From Chlorobiota bacterium (GTDB lineage Bacteria; Bacteroidota; Bacteroidia; Flavobacteriales; Flavobacteriaceae), in assembly GCA_013153655.1 (NCBI GenBank), contig JAADEB010000042.1:1-15736 (forward strand): a DNA stretch of 15,736 nt, written 5' to 3'. The position numbers and the translations under genes are program-made. Of this stretch, positions 1-6,127 are shown in pieces (the first letter of the stretch is position 1; the number at the start of each line of letters is the position of its first letter). The notes beneath the pieces are model-generated. The model was not told where the DNA came from. It did not search any database and worked only from the letters and a program-made list of their open reading frames with translations.

Positions 1-212
1 TGGACCGTTTTCTGCGCGTCTCCAAGCAAACACGCCATGTTATTTACTCGGCTTTTGCCATTGCCTTTGTGTACAACGTCATCGGCCTGGGTATTGCCGT
101 AACGGGTCGCCTGACGCCGGTGATTGCGGCCATCCTGATGCCCGTGAGCTCCATCTCGGTGGTGGTGTACGTAACGCTTTGGACCAATTGGCTGGCGCGC
201 AAACTAAGGTGA
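1..212 (+). CDS. ccoI: C-terminal end of CcoI/FixI-type copper P-type ATPase (partial)
   Basis: The third reading frame is open from the window edge to TGA at 210-212 and encodes the last 69 residues of a membrane protein. It shows two hydrophobic segments (YSAFAIAFVYNVIGLGIAV, then a stretch around PVIAAILMPVSSISVVVYV) and a short basic tail ending ARKLR. This pattern, with SSISVVV in the final helix, is the C-terminal end of heavy-metal P1B-type ATPases. It matches best, from memory, the Bacteroidota CcoI type that supplies copper to cbb3 cytochrome oxidase. The ATPase catalytic domains lie outside the window. In related genomes ccoS normally follows at once, often overlapping the stop. Here it does not: repeat-rich DNA follows, and a ccoS start appears at the far end of the window. 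A CopA-type exporter is the alternative. Confidence 0.8.
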   Translation, partial: DRFLRVSKQTRHVIYSAFAIAFVYNVIGLGIAVTGRLTPVIAAILMPVSSISVVVYVTLWTNWLARKLR

Positions 213-220
213 GTATATAA
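209..220 (+). other. Possible vestige of a former ccoS start overlapping the ccoI stop
   Basis: GTG-AGT-ATA-TAA overlaps the ccoI stop in the GTGA arrangement common for coupled ccoI-ccoS genes and reads Met-Ser-Ile-stop. CcoS proteins usually begin MSxI. Heptad-repeat DNA begins right after. Twelve bases could match by chance, so this is only a suggestion. Confidence 0.2.
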
Positions 221-401
221 TCGGTATGACCGGTGACGGATGATCGGTGACCGGTGGAATATTCGGGAAACGGGAAACGGGTAACGGGGAACGTGTTTTT
301 TTGTTAAATCGATAAATCATGCAATTGTTAAATCGGTTTGACTGATGACCGGTGACGGGTGTATTCCCGGTACACGGAAAACGAAGAACGGGGAACGTGT
401 C
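221..401. repeat. Duplicated composite of period-7 tandem words
   Basis: Seven-base words follow each other with exact period 7 but changing letters. At 228-255 they read gaccggt, gacggat, gatcggt, gaccggt. At 264-291 they read cgggaaa, cgggaaa, cgggtaa, cggggaa, then cgtgt. The same order of two vocabularies recurs at 340-360 (gactgat, gaccggt, gacgggt) and 368-400 (cggtaca, cggaaaa, cgaagaa, cggggaa, cgtgt). The block therefore looks like a diverged direct duplication of about 115 bp spacing. Between the copies TTAAATCG occurs twice (304-311 and 328-335). No coding potential is evident. Confidence 0.7.
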
Positions 402-462
402 TTTGGGAACGCAGGTGGTGATGTAGATATCACGGATGTTTCGGATTTTTTTTGACGATTTC

Positions 463-491
463 GTAGAGACGGCGATTCATCGCGTCTCTAC
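463..491. repeat. Palindrome 1 (GTAGAGACG...CGTCTCTAC family)
   Basis: Bases 463-471 (GTAGAGACG) pair with 483-491, and 473-475 pair with 480-482, leaving G472 as a single bulge and a four-base loop. The result is a near-perfect 12-bp stem. A related palindrome with different inner arms lies 26 bp downstream at 517-544. Confidence 0.75.
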
Positions 492-516
492 CATATGATG
501 ATTTGATGCATGATAC

Positions 517-544
517 GTTGAGACGCCGTATACGGCGTCTTTAC
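517..544. repeat. Palindrome 2, related to palindrome 1
   Basis: Bases 521-540 form a perfect 20-bp palindrome (AGACGCCGTA and its complement). Flanking bases extend it with G517-C544 and T518-A543 pairs, one mismatch (519/542) and one G-T wobble (520/541). The outer arms GTTGAGAC/GTCTTTAC match palindrome 1, while the inner arms differ but remain self-complementary. Confidence 0.75.
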
Positions 545-550
545 ATTCCG

Positions 551-592
551 TTAACCGTTCCACTTTTTCCATTTACCGTTTTACGTTTTCCG
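551..592. repeat. Period-7 tandem word array, opposite orientation
   Basis: Six in-phase heptads: ttaaccg, ttccact, ttttcca, tttaccg, ttttacg, ttttccg. Read on the minus strand these are words of the CGGnAAA type, like those at 264-291 and 7894-7914. The array runs directly into the GC-rich element at 592. Confidence 0.65.
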
Positions 593-815
593 GCGCGTTG
601 GCCTTGGGTGATAGCTTCGCGCGAGGGGGCGAAGCGATATGAGGCGCAGGCCTTTCCTATTTGCGGCGGGGAAACGCCGGCGGACAGCGGGGAGCCGCCG
701 TTTTCCCGCGGGCGGGCGGGCGACGGGATTGCGCGCGGGCAAGCGCGGGAGCCGCAAAAGGAAAGGACAAGCCGAATACAAGCGGAGCACCCGGTCCGCC
801 TCAGGCGGACGCGCC
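592..815. other. GC-rich structured intergenic element, possible ncRNA or interspersed repeat
   Basis: This block of about 224 bp is far richer in G+C than the DNA on either side and folds strongly. The ends are complementary (592-597 GGCGCG with 810-815 CGCGCC). Inside: a hairpin 614-620/629-635 (GCTTCGC/GCGAAGC); a long stem 651-667/751-766, 16 bp with one bulged A at 659; within it a hairpin 669-674/702-707 plus 678-683/695-700; and a 3' hairpin 794-800/804-810 (GTCCGCC, loop TCA), which competes with the outer stem for C810. Overlapping reading frames on both strands here look like by-products of the high G+C. It resembles, from memory only, GC-rich interspersed elements in other Bacteroidota intergenic regions. 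Strand of transcription, if any, is unknown. Confidence 0.55.
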
Positions 816-1134
816 ATGATAAAAAACATTAACTTTTAATTTTCTAGGAGTGGGATTGGAGATGATTTTTTATGTGACATGAAATCAATGATTTAAAAAA
901 CAGTTTGAAAAGAGGCGGTTGTAATTTTTGCTGAATGCTCGTTTATGGCATCATTCCGGAATGCGGTATGGAACGTTTTATTCGTGACGCTCTGCCGGGA
1001 GTTATTCGTATCGGCCGGTTCTCTTTCATAAAAATAGAATCGCCGTGCGAGAATGGAACTTGGAGCGGTTTTTTTGATGAAGAAGGTTTTTTTATTCAGG
1101 CAAAAACAAATAATTTTACCTAAAATTTCTTCTT
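816..1134. other. AT-rich intergenic stretch with one doubtful small ORF
   Basis: Mostly AT-rich DNA between the GC-rich element and the DUF4254 gene. It holds a 62-codon open frame at 935-1123 (start MLVYGIIPECGMERFIRD), which has reasonable codon use but no recognised family. A 12-bp palindrome CATTCCGGAATG lies at 952-963, inside that frame, and there are two runs of seven T at 1068-1074 and 1087-1093. I see no full-consensus promoter for the downstream gene; TAATTTTA at 1111-1118 is the nearest match. Confidence 0.3.
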
Positions 1135-1743
1135 ATGAAAATCGCCGACAAAGCCAACCGGATTTTTCGCGAAAGTATCGAAAAATATCACGAAACCGAC
1201 AGCGTTTACCAACCCATCGACAATCCTTATCCGGCCGATACCTTGGAACATCTTCTGTACCTGAAAAATTGGATCGACACGGTGCAATGGCATTTGGAAG
1301 ACATTATCCGCGACCCGGACATCGATCCCGAGGAAGCTTTGAAAATCAAACGTTGGATCGACCGCTCCAATCAGGAACGAACCGATACGGTGGAATATAT
1401 CGACAGTTGGTTTTTGCAACATTTCAAGGACGTGGAACCTTTGCCGGACGCGCGTATCAACACGGAGAGTCCGGCTTGGGCTTTGGACCGCCTGAGTATT
1501 TTGGCGCTTAAAATTTACCATATGGACCAAGAGCGGCGCCGCAACGATCTTTCACCCGAAAAGAAGGCCGAAGTGGAAGAAAAATACCGCATTCTACTGG
1601 AACAACAAAAGGACCTTTCCACCGCCATCGACGAGTTGCTGGAAGAAATAGCGCAAGGCAAAAAATACATGAAGGTGTACCGTCAAATGAAGATGTACAA
1701 CGACCCGGAACTGAATCCCGTTCTCTACAAAAACAAGAAGTGA
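1135..1743 (+). CDS. DUF4254 domain-containing protein
   Basis: A 202-residue soluble protein, rich in charged residues and probably mostly helical, with no signal peptide or membrane segment. The N-terminal part (KIADKANRIFRESIEKYH, then NPYP and LLYLKNWIDTVQWHLEDIIRDP) and the central WIDRSNQERTDTVEYID region match DUF4254, a family of unknown biochemical role found mainly in Bacteroidota. The start at ATG 1135 fits the usual family N-terminus. The stop at 1741-1743 is one base before the TTG start of a GT9 glycosyltransferase, so the two are almost certainly co-transcribed. That pairing suggests a part in lipopolysaccharide or other glycan assembly, which is an inference from context. Confidence 0.85.
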   Translation: MKIADKANRIFRESIEKYHETDSVYQPIDNPYPADTLEHLLYLKNWIDTVQWHLEDIIRDPDIDPEEALKIKRWIDRSNQERTDTVEYIDSWFLQHFKDVEPLPDARINTESPAWALDRLSILALKIYHMDQERRRNDLSPEKKAEVEEKYRILLEQQKDLSTAIDELLEEIAQGKKYMKVYRQMKMYNDPELNPVLYKNKK

Positions 1744-1744
1744 T

Positions 1745-2797
1745 TTGAAACGGCCGCAACATATTTTGGCCTACCGTTTTTCGGCTTTGGGCGATGTGGC
1801 CATGACGGTTCCCGTGCTCAAATGTCTGACGGAACAAAATTCCGGTCTGCGGGTGGACATGGTTTCGAGGCCTTTTTTTGCGCCGTTGTTCAAGGATTTG
1901 CCGGGCATTGCCTTTACCGGTGCCGACCTGAAAACCGCCTACAAGGGTTTTTCGGGGCTCAACCGCCTTTATGCGGATTTGCGCCGCCTTCGTCCGGATG
2001 CCGTGGCCGACCTGCATGATGTGTTGCGAACCAAATGGCTGGACTTTCGTTTTCGGTTGGCCGGTATTCCCGTTTCGGTTATCGACAAGGGGCGAGCCGA
2101 AAAAAGGCGTCTTATCCGGCGGGGAGCCTTGGCTTCGGCTCCGTTGCGCAGCACCCACGAACGCTATGCGGACGTGTTTCGCCGGTGGGGATTCCGGGTG
2201 GATCTGAGCCGTTATGTTCCGCCGGTGCCGCGGCTTCATCGCGATACGGAGTTGTTTTTGCGCATGTTCGAAGGAGCGAAAAAAATAGGTATGGCTCCCT
2301 TGGCGCGGCATGTAGGCAAGCAATATCCTTTGGGCGGCACCAAGGAAGTGCTGGAAAGCCTGTTGCGGAAAAGGGACGACACGGTGTTTTTCCTGTTCGG
2401 CGCTCCGGACGAAAAGAAATTGTTGGACGGTTTGGTGACGGATCCCGAGCGTGTGTTCAACCTGGCGGGCATGTTCGATTTCGAACGGGAATTGGAAATT
2501 ATTTCCCGCTTGCAATTGATGTGGGCCATGGATTCGGGCAACGGTCATTTGGCGGCGGTGTACGGAGTGCCGGTTTTTACCGTTTGGGGTATTACGCATC
2601 CTTTTGCGGGCTTTGCGCCGTTGGGTCAGGACGAGCGCATGCGGGTTATGCCGGACTTGAATCGTTATCCCAAAATTCCCTGTTCGGTGTACGGCAATAA
2701 GATTTGCAAGGGATATGAGGCGTTTTGGGACAGTTTGGCTCCGGAACGGGTGGGGGAAAAACTCGGTCATATCCTCCGGCATCTCGACTCTTTTTGA
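1745..2797 (+). CDS. Glycosyltransferase family 9 (heptosyltransferase-like)
   Basis: A 350-residue GT-B fold enzyme of the GT9/heptosyltransferase family, expected to act at the cytoplasmic face of the inner membrane on an LPS core or similar acceptor. The N-terminal strand-loop HILAYRFSALGDVAMTVPVL (residues 6-25) carries the family motif RFSALGD. The C-terminal donor-binding half carries MDSGNGHLAAVYGVP (262-276) and the WGxTHP segment (281-286). The tail PCSVYGNKICKGYE (312-325) is typical of Bacteroidota members. The start is TTG at 1745, one base after the previous stop; the next in-frame ATG (residue 20) would delete the essential first strand and motif. Donor and acceptor sugars cannot be told from sequence. 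Co-transcription with the DUF4254 gene is likely. Confidence 0.87.
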   Translation: MKRPQHILAYRFSALGDVAMTVPVLKCLTEQNSGLRVDMVSRPFFAPLFKDLPGIAFTGADLKTAYKGFSGLNRLYADLRRLRPDAVADLHDVLRTKWLDFRFRLAGIPVSVIDKGRAEKRRLIRRGALASAPLRSTHERYADVFRRWGFRVDLSRYVPPVPRLHRDTELFLRMFEGAKKIGMAPLARHVGKQYPLGGTKEVLESLLRKRDDTVFFLFGAPDEKKLLDGLVTDPERVFNLAGMFDFERELEIISRLQLMWAMDSGNGHLAAVYGVPVFTVWGITHPFAGFAPLGQDERMRVMPDLNRYPKIPCSVYGNKICKGYEAFWDSLAPERVGEKLGHILRHLDSF

Positions 2798-2828
2798 TTT
2801 TAATAAAAACCGCAGGAAACTAGAAACG

Positions 2829-2845
2829 AACGGGAAACCGTTTTT
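2829..2845 (+). terminator. Weak terminator-like hairpin after the GT9 gene
   Basis: AACGG (2829-2833), GAAA loop, CCGTT (2838-2842), followed by three more T. The stem is only 5 bp, but it sits 31 bp after the GT9 stop where a terminator is expected. Confidence 0.4.
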
Positions 2846-3023
2846 CTTGAAGACTAAAAATATAGAATTCTATTTCCGGAAATTTTATTGTTTGGCAGGG
2901 GAAATTGTTTCCTTCATAATGCTTATGATCTTTGTTATGTCTAAATCATGAGCTGTATATTATTAATCATGATTCATGAGATTTCCCTTGCCGTAAAGTC
3001 ATGGAAATTACATCATTTTTCCT

Positions 3024-3053
3024 TTGAAAAACGGCTTTTTTTTATTACATTTG
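3024..3053 (+). promoter_or_regulatory. Bacteroidota-type sigma promoter for acyP-gltA
   Basis: TTG at 3024-3026, a 19-base spacer, and TACATTTG at 3046-3053 match the TTG-N19-TAnnTTTG consensus exactly. Transcription would begin near 3060, giving a leader of about 20 bases before the acylphosphatase ATG at 3078. Confidence 0.75.
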
Positions 3054-3077
3054 AGACAATTAAAAAACGACGGCTCC

Positions 3078-3347
3078 ATGAAGGCTATCAAAGCCAAGGT
3101 TTACGGAAAGGTGCAAGGTGTTTGGTTTCGCAAATACACCAAAGATAAGGCCGAAGAATTGGGTATCCGGGGTTTTGTGCGCAACGAGCCCGACGGTACG
3201 GTTTATGTGGAAGCCGAAGGCGATCCGCAGGCTTTGGCGGTTTTTACGGCGTGGTTGCACGAGGGTTCGCCTTTGGCGCGCGTGGACAGCGTGGAGACGG
3301 AACCTTCCGAAGTGAAAAATTATCAAACTTTTACCATTAATAAATAA
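3078..3347 (+). CDS. acyP: Acylphosphatase
   Basis: An 89-residue protein, the usual size for acylphosphatases, which hydrolyse carboxyl-phosphate bonds of small acyl phosphates in the cytosol. It has the family signature GKVQGVWFRKYT (residues 9-20), holding the phosphate-binding loop and catalytic Arg, and GFVRNEPDGTVYVEAEG, holding the catalytic Asn. The frame is open further upstream to 3024, but that extension would include the promoter, and ATG 3078 gives the normal N-terminus (MKAIKAKVYGKVQG). The citrate synthase gene begins 13 bases after the stop, so the two form an operon. The pairing may be accidental; acetyl phosphate is one possible substrate linking it to acetyl-CoA metabolism, which is speculation. 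Confidence 0.93.
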   Translation: MKAIKAKVYGKVQGVWFRKYTKDKAEELGIRGFVRNEPDGTVYVEAEGDPQALAVFTAWLHEGSPLARVDSVETEPSEVKNYQTFTINK

Positions 3348-3360
3348 AAACAAAATCATT

Positions 3361-4647
3361 ATGAGCGACAAAGCATATTTGAAAATCGACGATTTGGAAG
3401 TGAGTTTTCCGGTGGAAACGGGTACCGAAGGCGATCGTGCCATTGATATCAAGACCCTTCGCAGTTCCACGGGCGGTATCGTAACCATTGACCCGGGTTA
3501 CAAAAACACCGCTTCCACCCGAAGCAAAATCACCTACCTGAACGGTGAAGCGGGGATATTGCGTTATCGCGGGTATCCCATCGAAGAGTTGGCCGATCAA
3601 TCTTCGTTCCTGGAAGTGGCCTACCTGCTCATTTTCGGGGAATTACCCGATAAAGCCACCTTCGAAAAATTTGTGGCCGATATCAAAGACAAATCCTTTG
3701 TAAACGAGGAAATGAAAAATATCATCGACGGATTTCCGCGTTCGGCCCATCCCATGGGTATTCTTTCGTCCATGACCAGCGCATTGACGGCTTTCTATCC
3801 GGTGAATTTCGATTTTAATGATAAGGAGGAATTATACAAAATCATTGTGCGCCTTTTGGGTAAATTCCCGATTCTTGGTGCTTGGGCCATGCGCAAGCGT
3901 AACGGTTGGCCGCTTACTTATGCCGACAGCAGTCTCAGCTACACGGGCAACCTGCTCAAAATGATGTTTGAAAAACCCATGGAACCCTACAAAGTGAACG
4001 AAATTTCGGCCAAAGCCTTGGATAAACTGTTGATTCTCCATGCCGATCACGAGCAAAACTGTTCCACTTCCACGGTGCGCCTTATAGGTTCGTCGCATGC
4101 GGGTATTTTTGCCGCCATTTCGGGTGGTGTTTCCGCACTGTGGGGACCTTTGCACGGCGGTGCCAACCAGGCCGTTTTGGAAATGTTGGAACAAATCCGT
4201 CAAGACGGCGGCGATGTGCAAAAGTATATCAACAAGGCCAAGGACAAGTCCGATCCGTTCCGCCTGATGGGCTTCGGTCACCGCGTTTACAAAAACTTCG
4301 ATCCGCGCGCCCGCATCATCAAGAAATATGCCGACGAAGTATTGGCCGACCTGGGTGTGGAAGACCCCTTGCTCGACATCGCCAAGGAGCTGGAACAAGC
4401 CGCCCTGAACGACGAATATTTCAAAGCGCGCAAACTCTATCCCAATGTGGACTTTTACAGTGGTATTATCTACCGTGCTTTGGGTATTCCGGTGGAAATG
4501 TTTACGGTAATGTTTGCCATCGGCCGGTTGCCGGGTTGGATTGCCCAGTGGAAGGAAATGCGCGAAAACAACGAACCCATCGGACGCCCGCGTCAATTGT
4601 ACATCGGGCCGCGTGAGCGTCATTATGTACCTATTGACAAACGTTAG
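3361..4647 (+). CDS. gltA: Citrate synthase, type II
   Basis: A 428-residue enzyme that condenses oxaloacetate with acetyl-CoA, the entry step of the TCA cycle. It is full length for the hexameric type II class. The N-terminal domain (about 1-60, DLEVSFPVETGTEG) is that of the NADH-sensitive Gram-negative type. Active-site features are intact: LHADHEQNCSTSTVR (H230 region), GPLHGGANQ with catalytic H265, MGFGHRVYKNFDPRA with H307, and YPNVDFYSG with catalytic D364. The start ATG 3361 follows an A-rich leader rather than a strong Shine-Dalgarno site. It is read from the acylphosphatase promoter and ends before a strong terminator at 4677-4702. Whether NADH inhibits this enzyme cannot be judged from sequence. 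Confidence 0.97.
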   Translation: MSDKAYLKIDDLEVSFPVETGTEGDRAIDIKTLRSSTGGIVTIDPGYKNTASTRSKITYLNGEAGILRYRGYPIEELADQSSFLEVAYLLIFGELPDKATFEKFVADIKDKSFVNEEMKNIIDGFPRSAHPMGILSSMTSALTAFYPVNFDFNDKEELYKIIVRLLGKFPILGAWAMRKRNGWPLTYADSSLSYTGNLLKMMFEKPMEPYKVNEISAKALDKLLILHADHEQNCSTSTVRLIGSSHAGIFAAISGGVSALWGPLHGGANQAVLEMLEQIRQDGGDVQKYINKAKDKSDPFRLMGFGHRVYKNFDPRARIIKKYADEVLADLGVEDPLLDIAKELEQAALNDEYFKARKLYPNVDFYSGIIYRALGIPVEMFTVMFAIGRLPGWIAQWKEMRENNEPIGRPRQLYIGPRERHYVPIDKR

Positions 4648-4676
4648 AAAACTGATTTCACTCAATTTTTGCGAAA

Positions 4677-4702
4677 GTCGGGCCTCCGGGTCCGGCTTTT
4701 TT
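4677..4702 (+). terminator. Intrinsic terminator after gltA
   Basis: GTCGGGCC (4677-4684) pairs with GGTCCGGC (4689-4696) as an 8-bp stem with two G-T pairs and a TCCG loop, followed by six T (4697-4702). An A run before the stem can pair with the T run. Confidence 0.85.
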
Positions 4703-4705
4703 GGC

Positions 4706-4734
4706 TTGAAAATAGAAACAAAATCGATATTTTG
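4706..4734 (+). promoter_or_regulatory. Probable promoter for the amidinotransferase-like gene
   Basis: TTG at 4706-4708, then 19 bases, then TATTTTG at 4728-4734, which is one base shorter than TAnnTTTG. It sits just after the gltA terminator and about 20 bases before ATG 4755. Confidence 0.45.
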
Positions 4735-4754
4735 GCATCGCAAAAACGATTCAT

Positions 4755-5675
4755 ATGGAAATCGACCGGTTTCACATCATAGATGAAATATCTCCTCTTA
4801 GGGCCGTTATTCTCGGCCGGGCCGACAGCCCGGGTCCGCCACCCGCTCCGGAAGATTGTTACGATCCCAAATCCTTGCAACACGTGCTCCAAGGCACTTA
4901 TCCCCGGGAAGCGGATATGGTCCGGGAAATCGAATCGTTCCGGCGGATTTTGGAAAAACACGGCGTGAAGGTTTTCCGTCCCAAACCTTTGCGCCATACC
5001 AACCAGATTTTTGCCCGCGATACGGGTTTTGTTATCGAAAACAAGTTTATACGTGCCAATATATTACCCGCCCGTGCTTGTGAAGTAAACGCCGTTTTGG
5101 AAATCGCCCGCCGTATCGATCCGGACAATATCATTATTCCGCCCGAAGAGGTTCATGTGGAAGGCGGCGATGTAATGCCTTGGTACGATTATATATTCGT
5201 AGGCACTTACCGCCGTCCGGATTATCCCGAAATCATTACGGCCCGTACCAACGACAAAGCGGTGGAATGGCTCCAATCCGTTTTTCCGCAAAAGAAAGTG
5301 GTGGCTTTCGACCTGAAAAAATCCAATACCGACCCGCGTGAAAATGCCCTTCACCTCGATTGCGTATTCCAGCCCGTAGGTCGCGGCAAAGCCATTATCC
5401 ACAAAGAAGGTTTCCTGGTGCCGGAACAATATGAATTTTTGGTAAACATGTTCGGTGAAGAAAATTTATTCCATATCACCAAAGACGAGATGTATGACAT
5501 GTCGGCCAATGTGTTTTCCATCAGTCCGGACGTGGTGGTGTCGGACCGGCATTTCCGGCGGTTGAACCGTTGGTTGCGTGAGCAGGGTTTGACGGTGGAA
5601 GAAATCGGTTACCGCGAAATCGCCAAGCAGGAAGGATTGCTGCGTTGTTCCACGCTTCCGCTGTACAGGGACTAA
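4755..5675 (+). CDS. Amidinotransferase/dimethylarginine dimethylaminohydrolase-type enzyme
   Basis: A 306-residue protein of the guanidino-group-modifying superfamily, which uses a Cys-His-acid centre to attack the guanidinium carbon of arginine-like substrates. The active-site set is present in order: NQIFARDTGFVI (83-94), HVEGGDVMP (134-142), NALHLDCVF with H200, and the C-terminal RCSTLPLYRD with nucleophile C298. The length and the RCSTLP ending resemble amidinotransferases and related hydrolases more than classical arginine deiminases. No other arginine, creatine or citrulline gene is nearby, so the substrate is open: it could be an amidinotransferase, a DDAH-like hydrolase or an arginine/citrulline-metabolism enzyme. 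It stands alone between the gltA terminator and a convergent gene whose stop codon overlaps its own. Confidence 0.85.
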   Translation: MEIDRFHIIDEISPLRAVILGRADSPGPPPAPEDCYDPKSLQHVLQGTYPREADMVREIESFRRILEKHGVKVFRPKPLRHTNQIFARDTGFVIENKFIRANILPARACEVNAVLEIARRIDPDNIIIPPEEVHVEGGDVMPWYDYIFVGTYRRPDYPEIITARTNDKAVEWLQSVFPQKKVVAFDLKKSNTDPRENALHLDCVFQPVGRGKAIIHKEGFLVPEQYEFLVNMFGEENLFHITKDEMYDMSANVFSISPDVVVSDRHFRRLNRWLREQGLTVEEIGYREIAKQEGLLRCSTLPLYRD

Positions 5676-6025
5676 CGTTCCATTTCCACGATAAAATGGC
5701 CGTCGTTGTAGTCGGCGTAAAATTCCAATTGGTGATCCGTCAGTTTTTTGATGCGGCATTTAATGGTGTCGTGGTCGTTGATCCAGACCTTGAATATTTT
5801 GGGTGAGATGAATTTATAATCGAAACGGTCGGTGCGGTTGCCGTACATGGCATAGATGCGCAGCGGACCGAATACCACTTCCACGTTTTCGTAACGGGCC
5901 ATATCCGGTACGATACCGGTTTCGTAGATGGATTTGAGTTTCCAGGATTTTTCCATCAACTTTCGGTGGGTGTCGAAAACTTTTTCTTTTCGGCTTTGGT
6001 CTTCAAAAAATTTATCGTCGCGCAT
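5672..6025 (-). CDS. Small hypothetical protein, lipocalin-like
   Basis: A 117-residue protein with no signal peptide or membrane segment. From residue 27 it reads like a small beta-barrel: a SWKLKSIYE opening strand, alternating strands with GPLRIYAMYG and FDYKF, then KKLTDHQLEFYADY and a closing IVEMER. That pattern recalls lipocalin-like Bacteroidota proteins, but no defining motif confirms it and I do not recognise the gene. The N-terminal 26 residues are charged and probably helical (RDDKFFEDQSRKEKVFDTH). Its TAG stop (5674-5672) shares two bases with the TAA stop of the plus-strand enzyme gene. It lies 102 bp downstream of the LigD-Pol gene on the same strand, with a possible promoter in that gap. 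Confidence 0.7.
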   Translation of the reverse strand: MRDDKFFEDQSRKEKVFDTHRKLMEKSWKLKSIYETGIVPDMARYENVEVVFGPLRIYAMYGNRTDRFDYKFISPKIFKVWINDHDTIKCRIKKLTDHQLEFYADYNDGHFIVEMER

Positions 6026-6078
6026 CGTTTATATGAATTTATTACACTCTCTTATAGGGTATTACTCAAAAATCTTGC

Positions 6079-6086
6079 CAAAATTA
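6079..6086 (-). promoter_or_regulatory. Possible -7 element for the lipocalin-like gene
   Basis: On the minus strand 6086-6079 reads TAATTTTG, matching TAnnTTTG, 53 bases before the ATG at 6025-6023. No TTG is found at the expected upstream distance, so this is tentative. Confidence 0.35.
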
Positions 6087-6127
6087 CAAAATAAAACGAA
6101 TATACCGGGTTTTTATTTCAGTCGAAT

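Noticed and set aside
221..401. Heptad arrays as a CRISPR array
   Set aside because: Units are 7 bases and drift in sequence, with no uniform repeat of CRISPR length, no spacers and no cas genes.
503..839. Overlapping open frames on both strands in the GC-rich block
   Set aside because: Three frames are open at once only because stop codons are rare in GC-rich DNA. The products are Arg/Pro-rich without family features, and the DNA is better explained by stem-loops.
221..1134. Insertion sequence or integrated element
   Set aside because: No transposase, integrase, terminal inverted repeats with target duplication, or tRNA attachment site is visible, only repeats and structure.
1508..2782. 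A 424-codon open frame antisense to the DUF4254-GT9 pair
   Set aside because: It covers two well-supported coupled genes, and its product has no recognisable domain.
3024..3077. Longer acylphosphatase starting at 3024
   Set aside because: The extra 18 residues overlap the promoter and precede the normal family N-terminus, which begins at ATG 3078.
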